From Mercurialis annua (Eukaryota; Streptophyta; Magnoliopsida; Malpighiales; Euphorbiaceae): DNA of 64,000 nt. Positions 1-11,502 of the stretch are shown in pieces; position 1 is the first letter of the stretch; the number at the start of each line of letters is the position of its first letter. Position numbers and translations under genes: made by a program. The stretch spans positions 42,004,651-42,068,650 of the forward strand of contig NC_065571.1 in NCBI RefSeq assembly GCF_937616625.2, in the 5' to 3' direction. The notes under the pieces were generated by a model that had not been told where the DNA came from, made no database searches, and was given only the letters and a program-made list of their open reading frames with translations.

Positions 1-88
1 ATAGCTTATTTATAAAATAATAATAATAATTAAAACAGTATCAAGGATATTAACAGAAAAGTGTATGTCCTCCCACCTTTCTCCCCCC

Positions 89-122
<34 letters not shown>

Positions 123-727
123 TCGTTCGTTTATATATAGTATAGATATAGATAGTTTAATATATACTTTGCTGTATTTTCTCTTATTTTATAAATTATT
201 ATTTTATTCAAAAATAATCAATATATCAATTCACAATATTGTATTTTCTTATATACTCTAATTTCTTTTAATACCTCAAATATATAAAATCTTATTCCGA
301 AATTAATCATCATTCTAATGCTCGTTATATATGTTCTAAAATTTCACCTTGTTTCTTTATTCGTATCCAAACTTTATTTCAGCATTCTTATCTTTATTTC
401 ATTAATTATCAGAAACTTCAACAAATTATATGTTACAGGTTAAATTATCATGTGATCCTTAATTTTGATACAAAATCTTAGTCTCTATTTTTGTATCTTG
501 ATTCCAATTACAATCACATATAACACGTGTCATGTCGAGATTCCAACGATTCACATGTCATACGTCAATAACTAACATCATGAAAATATACAAATATGTA
601 TAATCATTTCGAGAGAAAAAAGCATCTTCTTCTATAGATTTTTTTTATATATTTCTAATAAAATATGTTTAGTTATTTTTTTGATATAATATATTTGATT
701 ATTTTAGTTACCATACTATTCTAGAAT
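1..727. other. AT-rich intergenic DNA
   Basis: No supported gene. It holds the poly-C run listed separately. The stretch at about 590-720 (ATGTTTAGTTATT and flanks) resembles 12990-13090 and so belongs to the diverged repeat background shared with the region upstream of the MBD gene. The 66-codon ORF at 61-261 is only the translation of the poly-C run. Confidence 0.5.
90..119. repeat. Poly-C homopolymer, about 30 nt
   Basis: An uninterrupted run of C preceded by CTCCCCCCT. It stands out in DNA of roughly 30% GC. Its length is unreliable in most sequencing technologies. Confidence 0.9.
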
Positions 728-986
728 GGGAAAAGATTTGGGTTCAGGATCATCTATGCCCTCATGATTCAGAAAGATGCATATATGTCTGTAACGTTTT
801 TAAATGGGTTTATTTAGGCCGCTAATGTTTTTCAAAAAAGGATCATAAATGCCTCTAACTGTGTTAAGTGTGAGGGCCTAAATGAGCCCATTTGAAAATG
901 TTAGGGGCATATATACACCTTTTCAAACCATGAGAGGATAGATGATTTAGAGTTCAAACGTTAGGGAAATATATAATTCTTTTCCC
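728..986. mobile_element. Foldback MITE, Mutator-type candidate
   Basis: The two halves are inverted copies of each other. The left half begins GGGAAAAGAT and the right half ends TTCTTTTCCC. CATCTATGCCCTCATG pairs with the complement of CATGAGAGGATAGATG, and AAATGGGTTTATTTAGGCC pairs with the complement of GGCCTAAATGAGCCCATTT. The 9-bp flanks TTCTAGAAT and TTCTAGCAC match at 7 of 9 positions, consistent with an aged 9-bp target duplication. No coding capacity. Confidence 0.7.
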
Positions 987-1029
987 TTCTAGCACTGATA
1001 AAATAGTTAATATTTTTCTTAAACTTCTA

Positions 1030-1449
1030 GTTATCTTTTTTTTCTAAGAGAGAATTTGAAATAAAAAAATAAAAATTATAACTAAATTTTATATGAATAA
1101 CCTTTTTTTACTAAATTTTAAAAAAAATATAATATTGACTTAATAGTAGTAAAGCCATAAATCCTAAATCTGAAAGAATTCGGCAAGAAATAGAAAACAA
1201 GAATAAAAAAGGCATGAAATTTTTGAAGAATGTGAATTTAAATTTACTGAAAAATAAAATCACTTAAAATATCTTTTCTTGTAATGCATTCGGCAATGTG
1301 CATGCATGAATCAACACTAATTATCAAAATATTTTTTACCTGTTTTTTTCTTCACCTGTTTTTTTATTTTAAACAAAACAATTGACAACTAATAAATGCC
1401 GCCCTATCGACACTTACTCATTATCACTTAAATAATAAGTACATTCATT
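1030..1449 (+). repeat. Copy of the ~400-bp locus repeat
   Basis: Diverged copy of a unit found at least nine times here, all in + orientation. Its diagnostic core is a TGCACTAGGCAATGTGCATG-like block (here near 1285), followed by an AATTATTAA-like motif, then TTCTTCACCTGT and a TATTTTAAACAAAACA stretch. The gypsy element starting at 1455 is inserted at its 3' end. Confidence 0.6.
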
Positions 1450-1454
1450 GTTGT

Positions 1455-2063
1455 TGTTGGATACCGAATCTTATCTTAAGTACAATGGAGTCGAGTCGCA
1501 GGAGATCCATTCTCAGACGATACCGGACTCCCGCACAAAGGGCTAAACCAGACGAAACAGGCGGCCGAATCCATAGGATCCGCCTCGACTGGAATATCAT
1601 ACCATCCGACAGGAAGAAGACCGAATCCCTGAGGACTCGGACAAATCGGCTCGACCCTGAGATTCGGAAAAATTGCCAGATCTGCTATATATTCTCGAGT
1701 ATCTTTCCTATTTGGATACAAAATCCAACTTAGGAAGATAACTCCAACTTAGAAAGACGAGACTATTTAGGAAGACGTTCCTAAATAGGACTCGTGTCTA
1801 AATAAGGAATATTACTCCTAATCAGGGTCAAACCCTACAAAATAGGATTCACCTTTCTATTACAACTCTACAAGGTATACTATCTTCTACTATAAAAGGA
1901 GCTTGTGGTATGCCTAAACACATAACTACAATATATACACAAAACTCTGCTCAAAGCTCAATACTGACTTTAGCATAAAAGAGTTAATCGGACAACCACC
2001 GTCCGGTTAGCTTCTACCCTATTTTGTAGGTCACATAGCCGGATCAGAAGGCAGACTCCATGA
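1455..2063 (+). repeat. Left (5') LTR of the gypsy element
   Basis: Aligns along its whole length with 7922-8527, with scattered substitutions and small indels. It contains a TATAAA-like box in CTACTATAAAAGGAGC near 1890, a plausible promoter. It ends ACTCCATGA where the partner ends ACTCCATCA. Confidence 0.85.
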
Positions 2064-2145
2064 ATTGGTGACGTATGTGGGAAAAGTTTAACAAACTTCA
2101 ATTCGAATGGGCTTTTCTGAACTCAAATAAATTCTATTCAAGAAG

Positions 2146-4555
2146 ATGACTTCTGACGGAATGAACCTAAAAGAAAAACATCTGATGGATCCTAAAACCC
2201 ATCAACACACACCGGAGTTAATCAACGTTACCGAAGATAGAATTCATAGCTCTACTGGGAGGAGTAACACCGGAGAAACTACCTTCTCTACTCCCCAGTA
2301 CCAAACTAACCCAATAAGAGGAAGCAACCCCATTACTTTCCCCAATTTAGGAACTGATGGAGAGCAAATACAGGCATGGCAACACAAGATATGTACAACA
2401 AGATCCTGAAGAAAGTACTGGAAGCTGTCCAGACAGATTTGGACAGATTGGCTAACGAGGCCAAGAGAACAAACGATAACCATGATGAAACCATGAAGAT
2501 CCTAAGGGAAAACTTCAGCCCATCTTCCGCCAGACAAAAGTGCAGGACAGAAAACGCAAATCCATACCACCAAGACCAACCAGGGGAAGAAACAAAGGAA
2601 AGAACGAGCAAAGGAACGAACGAGAAACGAATAGGAAGAGAGCCCAGAAAACCAGGAGCACAGAAAAGATGATTCTGAAGAAGAAAATCCAAGAGATACA
2701 CCCAGAAACGGGGAAAATCAAGACGATGCCCGAAGCGGGCTTAACTCTATTAGAGAAGAACGAAAAGAAAAGGAAAAGGAGGATGCACTATCAAAAAGCA
2801 AAAGACAGGATAAAGACGCAGGGAAAGAAAAGTCGAAAAAGAAAAACTAGAAGGATGAGGGCGAGTCCTCGAAATCGCCCCAAAAAGCAAAGCTACATAT
2901 GTCGCTGAGGTAGATTTGGAAGAAAAGATCGACAAAGCACTAAAAGGCTGAAATCCGAAGAGCTGCACATAGACGACCTCAGGTTAAAGGGCTCGCCCCT
3001 TTCAGCCGAGATAATGGAGGAAACGATTCCCTACAATATGAAGTTGCCCACCTTGCCAACTTTTAATGGAGAAGGAGATCTGAGGGACCATACGTCCAGA
3101 TTTACCGCCACTATCAGACTTTTAGCGTATCAGACGCGATCTTGTGTCACGTGTTCCCGACCACTCTCACAAGAACCGCCCAGAGATGGTATAACAAACT
3201 CAAGCCAGAGTCGATTAGGAGCTTTGCCTCGCTATCGACGGAATTTCTCAACAGGTACCTCACTAATATACCACCCAAAACGACCACCAGCATCCTGAGG
3301 TCGTGCATTCAGGAGGAAGGAGAAACACTAAGAAGTTATATCGAACGATTCAACAAACAAGCTATGAAGATAGACAACTTGAATGTCGACATGGCAACTG
3401 AAGCGCTACGAGAAGGAATGCGATTCGACAAGTTAGCCCAAAAATACTTCGAGCTTGATGAAGGCCGCAGGGCTATTCGTGGAAAAGAGGCGAAAGGGAA
3501 GGAATCAAAGGAAAAACTCAAAGAGAAGTCAAAATCAAGATCGGAAGATAGACGTGGAAGGCCTGAAGAGAGCATGTGCTTCGCCTCCCAGGGAAGATAT
3601 GAGCCGAGGTACGACCCCCGTGACGATGAACGCGATTACACACCGCTGAATACCAGCCAAACCAACAACCTCATGTGGATCAACGAGAATGTAAAAACAT
3701 GGTATGACCACCCAAGATGAAAGCTGAGATCAAAGACACCAAGAAATTCTGCAAATTTCACGAGGATTACGGGCACGAAACGGACGAGTGCCAAGACCTA
3801 AAAGTGGAAATAGAAAGAATGATAGATGCAGGTGAGCTAAGGAAGTTCATAGCTCACAAAACAAAAAACAGTGATAAGGGAGAAAAGAGAAGTAGGGACG
3901 ATAAGGGAAAAGAAAGGAAGAAGAAAGGCCATCCAAGATTCTGGGAACTATACACATGATCAATGGAGGAGGGCATAGCAGTTCAACCATTAGGAGAAAA
4001 CAAAGGAGAGAAGTGATGAATATCAGGGAGACACACATGCCACCGGTGATCTTTGATGTCGAGGATTCCGTGCATATGAAAACACCTCGTAATGACGCTC
4101 TGGTGGTAATAACCATCATCAAAAATTGGAACATGGAGTGAATCCTCATTGACGAAGGAAGTGCTGTAAACGTTATGATGAATGCGGCGTACAAGATGCT
4201 AGGAGGGACCGCAGTCAGGCTGCGCCGAGTACAGATCCCGCTATCCGGACTCGGAGGCCCCTCTATTAACCAGCCAGGCGCTGTGTCTCTGGAGGTTATA
4301 ATCGGCCTAGAAAGGGGGATCAACAACAAGGTCATGTCCCTATTCAACATAGTAGACATGGAACTGAGATATAATGCAATTCTTGGAAGACCACTCCCCC
4401 ATGATTCAGCTGCAGTAACCATCATAAGAGTCCTGACAATGAAAGTACCAACTGAGAAGGGAGTAGTAACATTAAGAGGAGACAAGAACATTGTCAAGAA
4501 ATTCTATGACGAGTCCATTGTAGATCTTCAAGAAAACAAAGCAGAAAGAAAGTAG
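2146..4555 (+). pseudogene. Decayed gypsy gag and aspartic protease region
   Basis: Coding traces run through several frames. The first part is a basic, charged stretch. A Retrotrans_gag-like domain spans about 3014-3450 (PTLPTFNGEGD, then AQRWYNKLKPESIRSF and FNKQAMKIDNLN); the frame changes near 3130-3142. A zinc-knuckle-like segment follows at about 3745-3850 (CKFHEDYGHETDEC). A retropepsin-like domain runs from about 4140 to 4500, with active-site-like LIDEGSAVN and the flap/C-terminal motif YNAILGRPL. An in-frame TGA at 4139-4141 sits just before LIDEGS, where CGA (Arg) would fit; this is the signature of CpG deamination. No pol domains follow. The gag assignment is firm; boundaries are approximate. 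Confidence 0.75.
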
Positions 4556-4655
4556 AGTAGTAGGAATCAAATAACCCATCGCTAGTAAAGACCTTGTGTC
4601 ATACCCGATGGTGTTACAATTATCTTTAAATTTTTGTAAGCAGTCATTTATAAAA

Positions 4656-5053
4656 GAGAAAATTACTTAGAGGTCCCCGAGATATATCATAATTAGCAGT
4701 TTGGTACCCTTTGTTTCAAAAGTCAACTTAATGTTCCCTCAGTTTTAATTCTGTTAACTGAGAGATCCTTCTGTTAATTTGAGGGACCAAATCGTTTAAC
4801 GGATTGAAACTCGGGTACTAAATCGTTTAAAAGTGAGGGACCAAATCGTTTAATAAAATTAAAAGTGAGGGACCAAATCGTTCACAAAACTAAAGGTGGG
4901 GTACCAAATCGTTTGAAAATAAGTGTTGAGATTAACAGAGGGACCTAATAGTTAACAGAATTGAAACTGAGGGACCATTAAGTAGACTTTTGAAACAAGG
5001 GGTACCAAACTGTTAATTATGATATACCTCAGGAACCCTAGCATAATTTGCTC
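4656..5053. mobile_element. Mutator-type foldback MITE inside the gypsy element
   Basis: Flanked by a perfect 9-bp direct repeat TTTATAAAA (4647-4655 and 5054-5062), the length typical of Mutator-like elements. The ends are GAGAAAATTA and TAATTTGCTC. The arms are long inverted copies: ATATATCATAATTAGCAGTT pairs with the complement of AACTGTTAATTATGATATAC. The centre repeats GAGGGACCAAATCGTTTAA-like segments. Non-coding. Confidence 0.85.
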
Positions 5054-5109
5054 TTTATAAAACTTCAGTTTTCAAGTAATATGTGATCCATCAAACACAA
5101 AAAATGAAT

Positions 5110-5420
5110 GGGAAAACAAATGGCGAAAACGCCAAAAATCAGAGTTTAGATTAACTCAAGAAAGGCAAAACGCCAAAAATCAGAGTTTAGATTAACTCGA
5201 GCAAGGTGAAACGATGAAAATCAGAGTTTAGATTAACTCTTACACAAGGCGAAACGCCAAAAATAAAGTTTAGATTAACTCTCGAATAAGGCGAAACGAC
5301 AACAAAAGATAGAGTTTAAATTAACTCTAAAATATACGAAACAAGCAAAGTACGAATGAATTCGGAAAATACTAGGAACATTAAAATACAGAGTTTAAAT
5401 TAACTCTCGGAAATACTAAA
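5110..5420. repeat. Minisatellite, ~50-bp unit
   Basis: Five or six degenerate units built on CAGAGTTTAGATTAACTC followed by an AAGGCGAAACGCCAAAAA-like spacer, within the non-coding interior of the gypsy element. Similar spacers often separate gag from downstream ORFs in non-autonomous gypsy elements; no function is claimed. Confidence 0.8.
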
Positions 5421-5599
5421 ACATCGACAACTACAAAGTAAAGCACACGCAAACCAATCAGGCAAGATTCAAAGCAAGAATAAAATAAACTAAGCATTCA
5501 AATAAAAATCAACAATAAAGAAAAAAGAACCGTATATTCAAAAACGGCACGAATTACAGAATCATTAAAGTAATACAAACAACAAAAAGGGCGAAGGCC

Positions 5600-7401
5600 A
5601 AAAATCTACTTTCCTAACGAACGATCCTTCGCCATTTTCGCGAGCAATTCATGAGCTATGGCCTGAGGATCCAATCCATTCACGCCAGAGAAGTCAATTC
5701 CGCTCCTCTCCAACGTAAGTATTCACCGTCATAAGCTCCTCGATCTCCCGAGTCAAATCATCGATTTTTCTTTTTGATAACCTTGACCTGGAGATCGTTG
5801 ATAGCATCCCGAGCCTTTAGCCTCAAAAGAAGTGAATCATGCTCCTCCAGCAAAGCTTTCAACTTTGTTTTCTCTTACTCGGACGTCGCTAAAAGAGCTG
5901 CGAGGCATTCAGCTTCCTCCTTGGCACATTGCTGGCGATCGTTAAACACCAACACGGCTTGAAGGGCCTGACATAAAAAAAACAAGGAATATAAGTTAAC
6001 AAATAAAAATCAAAAACCAACAAGGAAAATTAAGCAGCTGAAACTAAAATCAAGGTAACTCACCGAGAAGCCATGAAAGCACACGATATCCGAAAGCTCA
6101 GGAATAGGCTTGGAGGCGAACCAGGTGATGTCCTCGGGGACTGCCAACCTCCTAATATACTCAACCAGAACCCGGGGGTTCAGTAGACTCGCTAGGTCAT
6201 GGCCCTCAACCCACTCCGCTAACTTTGGAGCGGAAGATGAACTACCATAAGGGACTTCCCCTGAGGGGGACCCCTCATCAAGCCGACGTCTCTTCTGAGA
6301 AGGAAAAGCAGCATGACCACAACTCGGGGAAGTTTCCTCCGAGTCAAGAACAGTGGCCTTATCAAGGTCTACTACCTCCACCTCTTCCGACGGAATCACC
6401 AGAGCTAGGGGGAATGGGGATAGCAACCTCATCATCTGCAGGCTCGCCATCACCGACCGCAACCTTTTTCTCCACGACGACTACTCCGTCGCCAGCTAAC
6501 AAGATCACCCAAGCAGGAACCAAGGCGACTGGAGCTTCAGCCTCAGGAATCGGTTCGGCAGCAGCATCTATTTCAGGCTCGCCCATCTGGATGTCCAGAT
6601 CTATTTTGAAACCGGAAAGCAGATCGTCAGATGAAGAAGACATTCTACAAAAGAAAAGAAAAAGAAAAAAATCAGAAATAAATACCTTCAAGAAACGCAT
6701 AGTGAAGATCCGCAAAACCGCGCGAAGGATCTTCCAAAGGAAGCCATCGACACCGAACGTTATTGTTCACCAAAACCTCTAAAACAAGATGCTGAAATAT
6801 ACTATGAAATGACAAATCAAAAGCAAAGATCGACTCAGATAAGTTCAAAGGAGAAGGATAATTTGAGAGACGATAAATGGAAAAACCATCAGAGAAATGA
6901 AGAAAAGCAAAATTATGAGTAACTATGAAAAAGCGTCTTCGCCAACCATTGTCCAAACAGGGCAAATAAATAGAGGAACGGCCCTTACGACCTATAGCGA
7001 AAACAAAACAACCATCATATTTCCTTAACTCTACGAAATAATAAAAAAATCTTAAGAGATGGGGATTGACCCCGAAGCCTACACGCTTCGACAAAGGTAA
7101 GAAGGACTCTAATAGTCCCAAGGTGAAGCTCTCCTACTGATATCCTTAAATCTCTACATAACTTTATAAAAAAGGGATCTAAAGGAAACTGAAGACTAGC
7201 AGCAAGCTGTTCCTAAAAAACGATAGCCCTACAGGGCGAACCGGGATACCTAAAAGCAGATTTTCCAAAACCAGGAAGTTTGACTCTATACTCAGAAGGG
7301 AAGTTATATCTATAATATATATCCCGAACCTCATCTTTGCAAAGGCAGGAATCAGTGATAGTCATTGAGGCAAATTTCGTATTCGCCCTCATAGCTAACA
7401 T
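5600..7401 (-). pseudogene. Antisense ORF remnant, 'putative gypsy type transposon' (PF04195)-like
   Basis: Coding traces on the strand opposite to gag. The upstream part (about 7401-7140) reads through GSPCRAIVF, a stop, then LQFPLDPFFIKLCRDLRIS and VGELHLGTIRVLLTF. After a frame change comes RFFYYFVELRKYDGCF and LPCLDNGWRRRFFIV. This order of a hydrophobic SVGELxxxxIRxLLTF segment and a GWRRRFFxV segment recalls the PF04195 domain common on gypsy-related plant elements. Further on (6460-6060) is an acidic, serine-rich linker, then LASLLNPRVLVEYIRRL. The last part (about 5960-5600) is rich in Glu, Leu and Lys, suggesting a coiled coil, and ends MAKDRSLGK-stop. At least one stop and one frameshift break it. 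The family match is from memory of the pattern and is moderate. Confidence 0.5.
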
Positions 7402-7921
7402 TCTAAACAGGAACAGGTATTACAGGAAGGTGAAAAAGAAGAAGATCAAATAAGGAAAATAACAAAGAACACCAAGATAATTCTAGCCAGAAAATTGAAA
7501 ATGATGAAACCCAGAAGTTAAAGGATGCGAAAGCTTCTCAAAGCAAAGAAGTTAATTTAAATCTGTAAGTCAAGCACGAGGATTACCTGGAAATTAAACT
7601 TAAAGAATAAGGAAGCAAAATCAAATGTTCAGAGAAGCAAGAATGTTTTCAAAGAGCGAAAATGATTTCAAAAGAACAAGAATGGAAATAGGAGACATGA
7701 ACAGTTTAAATACGAGTTAAAGAGGACATGAACAGACACTTGTCTTAAAATCAAGTTACGACAAAGAAGCAGCAAACAACACATGGCAGAGAGAAGAAAA
7801 ATAGAAATCTTGTTGGAGAAGCAAAACGAATCGCCAGAATATAAAACGACTCACCTCCAAAAGAGCTAAAATTTACCAAGGCATAAATACCAAGACTTTA
7901 GCTAACTTGCGGGGGGGCTAA

Positions 7922-8527
7922 TGATGGGTACCAAATCCTATCTTAAGAACAATGGAGCCGAGTCGTAGGAGATCCATTCTCAGACAATATCGGACTCCCG
8001 CCGGGCTAAACCAGACAAAACAGGCGGCCGAATCCATAGGATCGGCCTCGATTGGAATATCATACCATCCGACGGGAAGAAGACCGAATTCCTGAGGACT
8101 CGGACAAAGCGCGTCGACCCCGGGATTCGGACATATTGCCAGATCTGCTATATATTCTCGAGTATCTTTCCTATTTGGATACAAACTCCAACTTAGGAAG
8201 ATAACCTCCAACTTAGAAAGACGAGACTATTTAGGAAGACGTTCCTAAATAGGACTCATGTCTGAATAAGGAATATTACTCATAATCGGGATCAAACCCT
8301 ACAAAATAGGATTCACCTTCCTATTACGACTATACAAGGTATACTATCTTCTACTATAAAAGGAGTTTGAGGTATGCCTAAACACATAACTACAATATAT
8401 ACACAAAACTCTGCTCAAATCTCAATACTAACTTTAGCATCGGAGAGTTAATCGGAAAACCACCGTCCGGTTAGCTTCTACCTTGTTTTGCAGGTCACAT
8501 AATTGGATCAGAAGGCAGACTCCATCA
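7922..8527 (+). repeat. Right (3') LTR of the gypsy element
   Basis: Starts TGATGGGTACC after the polypurine tract and ends ACTCCATCA. Partner of 1455-2063. Confidence 0.85.
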
Positions 8528-8885
8528 GTTATTAACTTTGTCAAATAGTTTTTAAAATTATGACCCATTATAAGTAATTTCTCTATAAAGAAGGCAATAT
8601 TGAGTCAATAATAATAAAAAGAGAAATTTCAAATTTGAAAAAATTTAGAAACAAAATAAGAAAAAAAGATAATTTTTTTAAAAACAAATATCAAATTAAC
8701 TGAAATAGTAAGTACCACTTAAAATTTCCCTATAATACACTTAGACGATATGTATGTATGAACTAATATTAACTGTTAAAATATTTTTGCCTCTCTTTGT
8801 CTTTCTTCATCCATTTATTTTTTTAATTCAATTAAATAGATTTAAAAAAAATGAAAATCTAGAGTCTCAATTTACTCGTTACAAA
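8528..8885 (+). repeat. Copy of the ~400-bp locus repeat
   Basis: Resumes directly after the gypsy element with GTTATTAACTTTGTCAAATA, the same unit junction seen elsewhere. The core near 8735 is degenerate (ACACTTAGACGATATGTATG). Confidence 0.6.
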
Positions 8886-9295
8886 GGCGGGTGTGAGCAG
8901 AGCGGTTTTTGGGGCGCTCGTCCAGACTTATGACTGAATTCGAATCTGGTTAGATTTTGAAAAATCGAATCACCACTTAGCTTAGTTAGGAAATGCCTTT
9001 TACACCGACAAGACAACCTTACACCCTTACGGGTGAGATCATCGTGCATCAGATCAAAAGATCGAGTTCGATGTACACTATCAAGATTCTTGTACTTGAC
9101 TTATCGATTATGTTCATTTACTGGGCATATGCAGTATATCTCATTTTAATCATATAAACAGTCCACAAGATAATGGTGCTGAAAAGTAAACAAGTATGGA
9201 AAGCTAGTAAATAGAAAGATGGAGAATACGTGAGACGCGCATACGACTCAAGCTGGACTGCATGTGAGCATGTAGCAAATACTCCTAAACAAGTA
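8886..9295. other. Unassigned block, slightly richer in GC
   Basis: GGGCGCTCGTCCAGACTTATG near 8910 and CTTACACCCTTACGGGTGAG near 9025 differ in composition from the surroundings, and may be a fragment of a retroelement leader. No ORF, RNA gene or terminal repeat could be recognised. Confidence 0.3.
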
Positions 9296-9525
9296 TCTAA
9301 TCCTAGAGTTTCTATCATGTAGCAGACATATGTGGATTTTATTCATTTTGCATGCATAAAACCTTAACCGGATGTATATGTAAGATTGATTTTATTTATG
9401 TCATCTTGAATCTAATCCTAGAGTTTCTATCATGTAGCAGACATATGTGGATTTTATTCATTTTGCATGCATAAAACCTTAACCGGATGTATATGTAAGA
9501 TTGATTTTATTTATGTTATCTTGAA
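9296..9525. repeat. 115-bp tandem duplication, two copies
   Basis: Units 9296-9410 and 9411-9525 begin TCTAATCCTAGAGTTTC and end ATCTTGAA. Only one difference was seen (GTCATC against GTTATC), so the duplication is young. It was probably formed by replication slippage or unequal exchange. Confidence 0.95.
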
Positions 9526-10154
9526 TGCCTATACAACAACTAATTACATTTTCATGACAGTCCTAAAATTTATAGGTGACTTGCTGGATTTAGAGCTAAT
9601 TAACGTGGTTATGTTATTAATCCTGTTAAATGGTAGAACTAGACATGCTTTCGAATGCGATAAAAAATGTAAACATTCCCACATGTAGTTGATATACATA
9701 TAAGGTTAGAGATACTTTTAAATCTTGAAGATCCAGAGTGTTTGATAGTTGTCTTTCCTCTATCTATTTGTACAGTCAGAATCTGAATCCGGGCATAACA
9801 CAAAAGTTTTTTTTCTGGTCGACACGTGTCTTCTGGTCTAAATTGAGGTCGATTCCAAGTTCAAACGAACCCAAAATCGCATCTGAAAGTTATTGGTCCT
9901 GGAAGGATTGGGTTTTGAGGCCCAAAATGATGTGGAAGCCCACTAATCTGACATGGCAGGCTGATGGTGACTTGGACAGGTCCAGTAAATTACAGAAACA
10001 AACCCCTACAACTATTACAAGTCTGTGGGCTCAAATAACGCCAAATTTCGAGCTCAAACAAGCTTTGAAACACAAAAACAATCCTAAAACAATTACAAAG
10101 ATCTGGGAGGCGTCTAGAGCGAAGAACGTAGGCTCCAAAAGAATTAAGCTCTTT
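9526..10154. other. Intergenic; 139-codon ORF of unknown status
   Basis: An ORF at 9738-10157 (+) has more GC than its neighbours and codes a Trp- and Lys-rich product with no recognised motif, no signal peptide and no membrane segment. It could be the edge of a decayed element. It is not called as a gene. Confidence 0.3.
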
Positions 10155-10465
10155 TAATGTTATCAATTTATTAAATAATTTTAAAATCATGGTCCATTAC
10201 AAGTATTTTATCTAAAAAGGACATAAAATTGGGTCAATAATAGTAAAATAATAAATTTCAAATCCGAAAGGATTAGGAAAAATTGAGAAAAAAAGAAAAG
10301 AAAACAAATTTGTTTTGATAAAATGTCAAATTAACGAAAAAGTGAAACCACTTTAAATGTATATCTTATAATGCACTAGGCAATGTACATGCATGAACCA
10401 ATGCCAATTATTAAATTTTGTGTGTTTCCATTTCTCTTTCTTTGCCTATTTTTTCTTTTAATTTA
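10155..10465 (+). repeat. Copy of the ~400-bp locus repeat
   Basis: Well-preserved unit: TTTTAAAATCATGGTCCATT at the start, then CAATAATAGTAAAATAATAA and the core TGCACTAGGCAATGTACATG near 10374. Interrupted at its end by the MITE at 10466. Confidence 0.7.
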
Positions 10466-10733
10466 GGGCTAATCTTAGTTTAATATCAAATCTTTACGGA
10501 TTTTATCAATTATAGCCAAATCTTTTAAAATCGTCAGAATTGGCCCATTTTAAAAAATTCAGAATTATTTTTAGCCATTTTTTGAATTTGACCCTAAATT
10601 ATTACATGCAAGATTAGCCTAAATGACTAGAAAAAATATTGAATATCGCAAAATTGGCTAATCCTGACATTTTGAAAGATTTGTCTATAACTAACAAATC
10701 CTACAAAAATTTGGTATTAAATAAAATTAGCTC
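10466..10733. mobile_element. Mutator-type foldback MITE
   Basis: Perfect 9-bp target duplication TTTAATTTA (10457-10465 and 10734-10742). Ends are GGGCTAATCTTAG and AAAATTAGCTC. The arms are imperfect inverted copies (for example TATAGCCAAATCTTTTAAAA against the complement of TTTTGAAAGATTTGTCTATA). 268 bp, non-coding. Confidence 0.85.
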
Positions 10734-10742
10734 TTTAATTTA

Positions 10743-11081
10743 ATCAAACAAATTCAGAAGAATTCTTTTCAACAAACGCCTTTCAATAAACACTAGTTCT
10801 CACGTGAACAGTAAACTTTTTATTTCTTATTAATTTTGTAAAATAATTCTTAAAATTATGATCCATTACGAATAATTTATCCAAAAAGACAACATTGAAC
10901 CAATTATAGTAGAAAAATAAATTTTAAATCTAAAAGGAATTAGATAGAAAGAGAAATAGAAAATAATAAGGCAAAAAAATCTTCGAAGACGCCAAATTAA
11001 CTCAATAATAAAATTGATGTATTTCATTGTATTACAATAGAGAATATGCATGCATGAATGAGCATCAACTGTTAATATTTT
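10743..11081 (+). repeat. Copy of the ~400-bp locus repeat
   Basis: Contains AAAATTATGATCCATTACGA and the degenerate core GAGAATATGCATGCATGAAT near 11041. Interrupted by the hAT-like element at 11082. Confidence 0.65.
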
Positions 11082-11502
11082 TAGGGGTGAGCATTCGGTC
11101 AGTTCGGTCAAAACCGAAGTGACATCCTCGTAATCAAATTAACCGTTCGACCGAATTGCCTTAACCGAACCGATCGAATAAGATTTGCTAACCGAAAACT
11201 GAACTGACCGAATAAGATAGGAAAAAAATTCAAAACCAAACCGACCAAATAGATCGGTTAATTCGGTCGGTTCGGTTAAAACCCATAAATTATGAGGACA
11301 AATTTAAAACAAATTCAAAAAAAATTCAAAATGTCGGCTAATTCGGTTATTTCGATTAATTTGGATAATATAAAAGTCAAACCGAATTTTTTTTATATAA
11401 AAACCAAATTAACCAAATTTACCATTTTAGCAAAATCGAACTGATCAAAATTTATTGGTTCGGTCGGTTAATTCGGTCGGACGATTATTTTGCTCACCCC
11501 TA
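11082..11502. mobile_element. hAT-like MITE rich in CGGTTCGGT motifs
   Basis: Terminal inverted repeats TAGGGGTGAGCA and TGCTCACCCCTA are perfect over 12 bp and match the TAGGGGTG ends common in plant hAT MITEs. Flanking 8-mers AATATTTT and TATATTTC match at 6 of 8. The interior repeats GGTTAATTCGGTCGG and its complement and codes for nothing. Confidence 0.8.

Larger units (their letters stand above)
1455..8527 (+). mobile_element. Gag-only Ty3/gypsy LTR retrotransposon (TR-GAG/LARD type)
   Basis: Two diverged direct LTRs of about 605 bp bracket a 5.9-kb interior. The flanking 5-mers GTTGT (left) and GTTAT (right) match at 4 of 5 positions, a likely worn target duplication. Just inside the left LTR is TTGGTGACGTATGTGGGAA, which resembles the TTGGCGCCGTCTGTGGGAA-like primer-binding start of plant gypsy elements. 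A G-rich polypurine tract (GCGGGGGGGCTAA) abuts the right LTR. The interior codes for a broken gag and protease-like region and, on the other strand, a second broken ORF. No reverse transcriptase, RNase H or integrase was recognised, so the element would depend on enzymes supplied in trans. The many LTR mismatches and disrupted frames indicate an old insertion. Confidence 0.85.

Noticed and set aside
1476..1733. 81-82 codon ORFs on both strands in the left LTR (and the similar ORF at 7918-8211)
   Set aside because: They lie within the LTRs and mirror each other across strands; no domain, and the LTR partner does not conserve them well.
9738..10157. 139-codon ORF, possible gene
   Set aside because: No motif, no homologous feature seen, no splice or promoter support. 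Described only as an unassigned segment.
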